A stretch of 64,000 nucleotides of DNA, taken from the NCBI RefSeq assembly GCF_000499845.2, contig NC_023749.2, positions 7,608,013-7,672,012 of the forward strand. The letters run 5' to 3'. This document shows positions 59,960 through 64,000 of this stretch, in pieces. The notes beneath the pieces are model-generated. The model did no database searches. It was given only the letters and a program-made list of their open reading frames with translations, and was not told the origin of the DNA. Position numbers and translations under genes: made by a program. Within the stretch, counting starts at the first letter, position 1, and every line of letters begins with the position of its first letter. Source of the DNA: Phaseolus vulgaris. Its lineage: Eukaryota; Streptophyta; Magnoliopsida; Fabales; Fabaceae.

Positions 59960-60150
59960 ATAAATTTGTAAATTTACATTTTACACATTTTAAAAAATTA
60001 AATTTTTTTACACCATCATTCCATCACTCAAAAACTTCAATAAACTTTTCTCACAAATCTACTCTAACATATTTCAATCCAAACAACCTCACTTTCCTCT
60101 CAAATCATTACAAATCCACTCCTTCAACTTTTCTTTCTAATCCAAACACA
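59960..60150. repeat. Second copy of the TTTGGAT-ended MITE-like sequence (reverse)
   Basis: The reverse complement of ATTTCAATCCAAACAACC and CTTTCTAATCCAAACACACC aligns with 45510-45720. The other end was not located. Confidence 0.45.
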
Positions 60151-60419
60151 CCTTTGGAGATTGTGTCATGTACTAATGATCAAAAGACATTTTTTTTTCT
60201 AGTATAGCAATACCTACAACCACCAAGGCCTCGTAAATAAAACTCATGTTTCTCACTCTCATCAGGGCCCATTGTAAGGGTTTAGAAAATAACCTTAGAG
60301 TAAAAGTGGTATATTTTAAATGATACCTGAATATTTTATAATTAAAATGAAAATGACATATAAATAGAAAATTCAGTTATTCAGGTTTCATTTTAAAAGA
60401 ATCACCATCTCTCTAAAAG

Positions 60420-60700
60420 TTTCATTTTTCCTTTCTCTCCCTTCTCTCTAAGATTATGATCTCCTCGCTTCAGTTTGGCGATCGAACATTGGACTCCTGA
60501 CAGTGAATCCTATAAGATTGCCCGATCAGAATCTCTTATAGAGTAAGTTCAGTTTTGTTCCTCTTTTTCCTTTTCTCTCCCTTCTCTCTAAGATTCTGAT
60601 CTCCTTGCTTATCAGGTTGGCGATTGGAGTCTGTCATTGGACTCCTGGCAGTGAATCCTATAAGATTGCCCGATCAGAACCTCTGATAGAGTAAGTTCAA
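60420..60700 (+). repeat. Tandem duplication of a 145-bp leader segment
   Basis: TTTTCTCTCCCTTCTCTCTAAG, GATCTCCT-GCTT, ATTGGACTCCTG-CAGTGAATCC and TATAAGATTGCCCGATCAGAA appear at about 60428-60560 and again at about 60573-60705. Each copy ends in GATAGAGTAAGTTCA, which looks like a splice donor. Confidence 0.85.
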
Positions 60701-61264
60701 TTTTTACCCTTCTTTGAGTCAAATTTTGAACTTGTAGGTCTATCTCAATCTAAGTGTATGCATGTGCCTCTTTTAGTTTTAGGATTAGTCTTTGGTAGAT
60801 TAGAGTCTTAGAGATATAGTTAGATTTTTTATCAAGACTCTCTGGTGCAGGTTAAGCTACTTTTGAAGATTTTGGTAGAGTTGGAGCTCTTCGTGAGCAT
60901 ATGCTTAAGTAAAGGTAAGGGAAGCTAGTTTAAAATCTTCAATAGAACCCTAGGTTAGAAGATTTGAATGTGAGTGTGACGGGGTCACCAATTCCAGATT
61001 TTGTTGCAAGATTTCTTGTTCTGAGTAGATTGTAGTTTGATTGAAATTGAAAGTGTTGTGATTGAGAATTAGTTGTTTGATTTAAATGGTTTTGGAATTA
61101 GAAATCATATATATGTATAAATGGACATAATAACTCAATGATTCAATGAGAGTGATTGTATCATGTTGAACAGGAACTGTCAATGTAATTTGTAGATTTA
61201 TAATTTATGAATTGAATGAGATATTGATTTATAATCTAATAGGTATATTAAGTTATGCAAAAAA

Positions 61265-61485
61265 TTTCTGCATATTTCGCTCAAGCTAGCAGTGCTAGCT
61301 CAAGCTAAAAATTATGGGTGCTCTCTGGAGGATTTTAGTCCAAGCTAGAGAATTTTAGCCCAAGCTAAAAATTCTGGGTGCTCTCTTGGAGGATTTTAGC
61401 TCAAGCTAGCGAATTTTAGCTCAAGCTAAAATTATGGGTGCTCTCTGGTGGATTTTAGCTCAAGCTAGCGAATTCTAGCTCAAGT
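61265..61485 (+). repeat. Minisatellite of AGCTCAAGCTAG units
   Basis: About four units of roughly 60 bp made of GATTTTAGCTCAAGCTAGCG, AATTTTAGCTCAAGCTAAA and TTATGGGTGCTCTCTGG. Each unit holds several partly palindromic AGCT-rich words. Confidence 0.85.
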
Positions 61486-62335
61486 TAAAGTAAAATAAAA
61501 AAAGATTAAAAAAAATAAAAAAAATAAAATAAAAATATTAAACTAATTTTTATTTGCTTTTACAAGATTGATTTATTTATTTCTATATAGTTTTTCCTAT
61601 AAAGTATGTAAACTTATATTTCATGTATAGTTAATTGAAAATCTCTTTAATTAGACATTTATATGATTAGTCAATGAATTGTTGTGTATTTTGGAAATTA
61701 TAAACATTGGTATGATTTGATTGTTTGATGGTGGATATTATGAGGTTCAAAATATGAATTCTAATAGAGACATAGTATTTTCAGGAAAGAAAATACTGTG
61801 TTAAGATTGTTTAGGATGTGCATTAACTAGGAATTCGTCTAAAAGGAGATATTCTGACTCTCTTAAGATAAAGGAATCATATAGATGAAGTTATTCAGGT
61901 GGTGAGAGTCGAAGGAGGTTCATATGAATGGGTAAGTTGTTTGAAAGATAATTAACTTGACCTGTTATATGAATTAACCCTGTCATACTAGGAGAGAGAT
62001 GATATTGAGATTAATTATGCGCATAGCTGTGTGAATTTCACAGTGATATAGTATGACAGGTGCAGATCTCTGAGTCTAAGTCAACGCACGAGTCTTCCGG
62101 AAGTAGAGCCAAGTGTCTATGTGTTATGAGTCAGTAGAAGTCTGATATGTGAAAAGATGAATTATGAAATTTAATAAACACTTGATGATTTGAGAAATTG
62201 TATGAGACTTGATGAATTATGTTGATTAATTTGACATAAAATTATATAGAAATTTTTATATAGCTAGGTTACCCTGTTATTTGTTTGTGTTTGTTTCTTT
62301 AATTGTGATGATCGTGTTTTACACGGGAGCATATG

Positions 62336-64000
62336 AGATTACAGGTAATAGAGTTATTAACTCCCTATGAAGAGGGATATCTTTTTGGATACAAATATGA
62401 TAACCTAATATATGTTTACATGTTAATTAGATATTGCATGCATAATATATTAACAAATATGAAAAAAAAAGGATGTTACACCCATCAATTTACAATAATA
62501 AATCATGAGGATCCATATTCATATTTATCTATATTTTATAAATGGGAGAGAAAAATTAACTTTCATTATGATGATTTTGAAAATATCTATGTTCAATTTT
62601 TTTTCATTAATAAGAAAGATTAAAGAGGAATTCAAATCTCAAAATTTCATCCGGCTACAAATATTTTTTTTAATATTATGATTGGTGATGGTATATAAAC
62701 TTTGATTATCTTCTTAATATTTTCTGTCAACCACCAAGATAAAACAATCCAACAAATTGCAAGAACCAGTCTATCATTTCAGTAACATATCTACAGTATC
62801 CTGTATTAGTACACTCCCATGAAGAAATGCCATATGAACAAGAGGAGGAAGTGTACGACAAATCTGGTAGAAACTATTGCAAATCCCAGAGCTAAAAGAA
62901 AGTGAAAGATACAGTGATTAAAAATCTCATATTAATTAAGATAGAATAAAATTAAAAATATACAAATTAATATAAACTTTGTTAGAATTAACTAATAATT
63001 GATTATATTATCTTTTTGACATCTTAAAATATATTTGTTAGTATTTATTTTTGCATCTGTGAACAATTTCAGTAACTATTTTCCATGATATCTTTTTTTT
63101 TCCTATGCTTCAATATGCCTCCGGAGAAAGCATACATAAAAATGTCTCCTGAAAATGGTGGTGTCTGCCTCTACATACTGTGTAATATTCATGTGAGATG
63201 TTTAATCTACACAAAAAATGTGACACATTCTTTTTCTTTCTTTAGACGTCTAAACTAACATTTCTAGAACTTACTATTTACATGATATTAAAATAAAATA
63301 AGAAGTTTGTATGTTGGTAAGGTGTGTGATGTAATGATACATTTGTTTTTTTTTTACATCACTCTTAGAATAATTCTTATGTATATACTACTTATTATTG
63401 ATAAAAATAAAATAAAATAAAAAATTTATGTTATTTAATTTTGGAAATATTAGAAAAACAGTTAATCACAAAACATGTATATCAACTAATGAGAAATTAT
63501 TCAAAGTTTAATCAATAATATAATTTTTAAAATATATACTTACGATTAAATAAAAAAAATATTTATATAATTCTGAGTTTAATATATTATTTTTAGAAAT
63601 CCTGTAAAAAATGACCGTGAAAAATGATGAAGCCAAGCACAAAATGAAAATGTAACATAAATATAATCATGTTAATTTAAGCTATGAACCAAAAACAAAA
63701 GTAAAAAAACATGAACAATTTGGATAATTGGATTAAATTAAAGTGAGGTCATGGCATGATGTCACTACAGAAACCCTAGCTGGAGAAGATAGGTTCCTGT
63801 GCTATAGTTGCGGCAGGTAACACTGTAAAATAAATAAAAGAACGCTTATACAAAGAAAGAGAAATCATATTTTAATAAAATATAATAATTTTAAAATTAT
63901 ATTTATCAAATCACAGTTGAAAAAAATATTTTAATAAAATTAAATATTTTAAAATTATATTTATCTAAATAAAACTACCAAATAAATAAAGGTGTATTCT
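62336..64000. other. AT-rich intergenic DNA to the window end
   Basis: A 96-codon plus-strand frame (62333-62623) is Tyr/Ile/Asn-rich, shows no domain and is probably chance. Beyond it there is no coding signal; short islands near 62820 and 63100-63170 are unexplained. Confidence 0.5.

Larger units (their letters stand above)
60265..62335 (+). mobile_element. LTR-like region, possibly a long solo LTR
   Basis: Starts near TGTAAGGGTTTAGAAAATAACC and may end near TTTTACACGGGAGCA. Inside are a TATA-like ACATATAAATAG (60357), a duplicated pyrimidine-rich leader, a minisatellite and GTCTTCCGGAAGTAGAGCC, a phrase I associate with legume gypsy LTRs. No gag-pol frame is present and no target duplication could be matched, so the limits and class are tentative. 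Confidence 0.4.

Noticed and set aside
62333..62623. 96-codon plus-strand frame at the end of the LTR-like block
   Set aside because: AT-rich composition, no domain, no visible promoter; treated as chance.

Overview
This is a plant nuclear window, AT-rich, with long intergenic tracts, spliced genes with GT-AG introns and many transposable-element remnants. The gene set and repeat style (LysM receptor, BEL1-like homeobox, MOM1-like silencing factor, Copia, CACTA, hAT and TRIM families) suggest a dicot, and the recalled resemblance of several repeats points to a phaseoloid legume (Phaseolus, Vigna or Glycine). The species call is an inference from memory.

Four conventional protein genes are well supported. 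A MOM1-like transcriptional gene silencing protein (minus strand, 5130 to beyond base 1) has six visible exons whose splice phases all agree. It joins the disordered N-terminus directly to the post-helicase region, with no chromodomain or SNF2 helicase encoded in between. A single-exon LysM receptor-like pseudokinase of the LYR/LYK4-LYK5 type lies at 16885-18777 on the plus strand. An alpha carbonic anhydrase with seven exons, 274 aa and a complete zinc site lies at 22457-20544 on the minus strand. A BEL1-like TALE homeodomain transcription factor with four coding exons and 744 aa lies at 52885-47358 on the minus strand. Two tandemly duplicated small secreted peptide genes (36357-36626 and 41040-41294) share promoter blocks and an I-P-R-K-[DE]-[YF]-G motif; I do not recognise this family.

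The rest is mostly mobile DNA. From 6683 to 12030 there is a non-autonomous LTR element packed with minisatellites. At 13290-14719 lies a dead hAT transposase, followed at 14990-16169 by a 1180-bp CACTA element with a perfect 3-bp target duplication. From about 25.4 to 34.6 kb there is a composite array. Repeated Copia 3'-end/LTR pieces alternate with several broken copies of an unrelated gene fragment, whose translation resembles the ADP-ribosyltransferase fold of enterotoxin-A/pertussis-S1 proteins. A nearly full-length but inactivated Copia element (28794-33588, two LTRs) is inserted into one of those copies. From 37.4 to 39.6 kb two LINE 3' ends lie tail to tail, one interrupted by a TRIM LTR, beside a Copia RNase H relic. 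Another Copia relic is at 41.9-43.4 kb. From 60.3 to 62.3 kb there is LTR-like sequence with two internal tandem repeats. I see no tRNA gene with a clear cloverleaf, no rRNA gene and no CRISPR array.

The most promising items for follow-up are the transposon-carried ART-like gene fragments, the paired secreted-peptide genes and the helicase-less MOM1-like gene. The genes do not form a pathway; they are independent loci separated by repeats.
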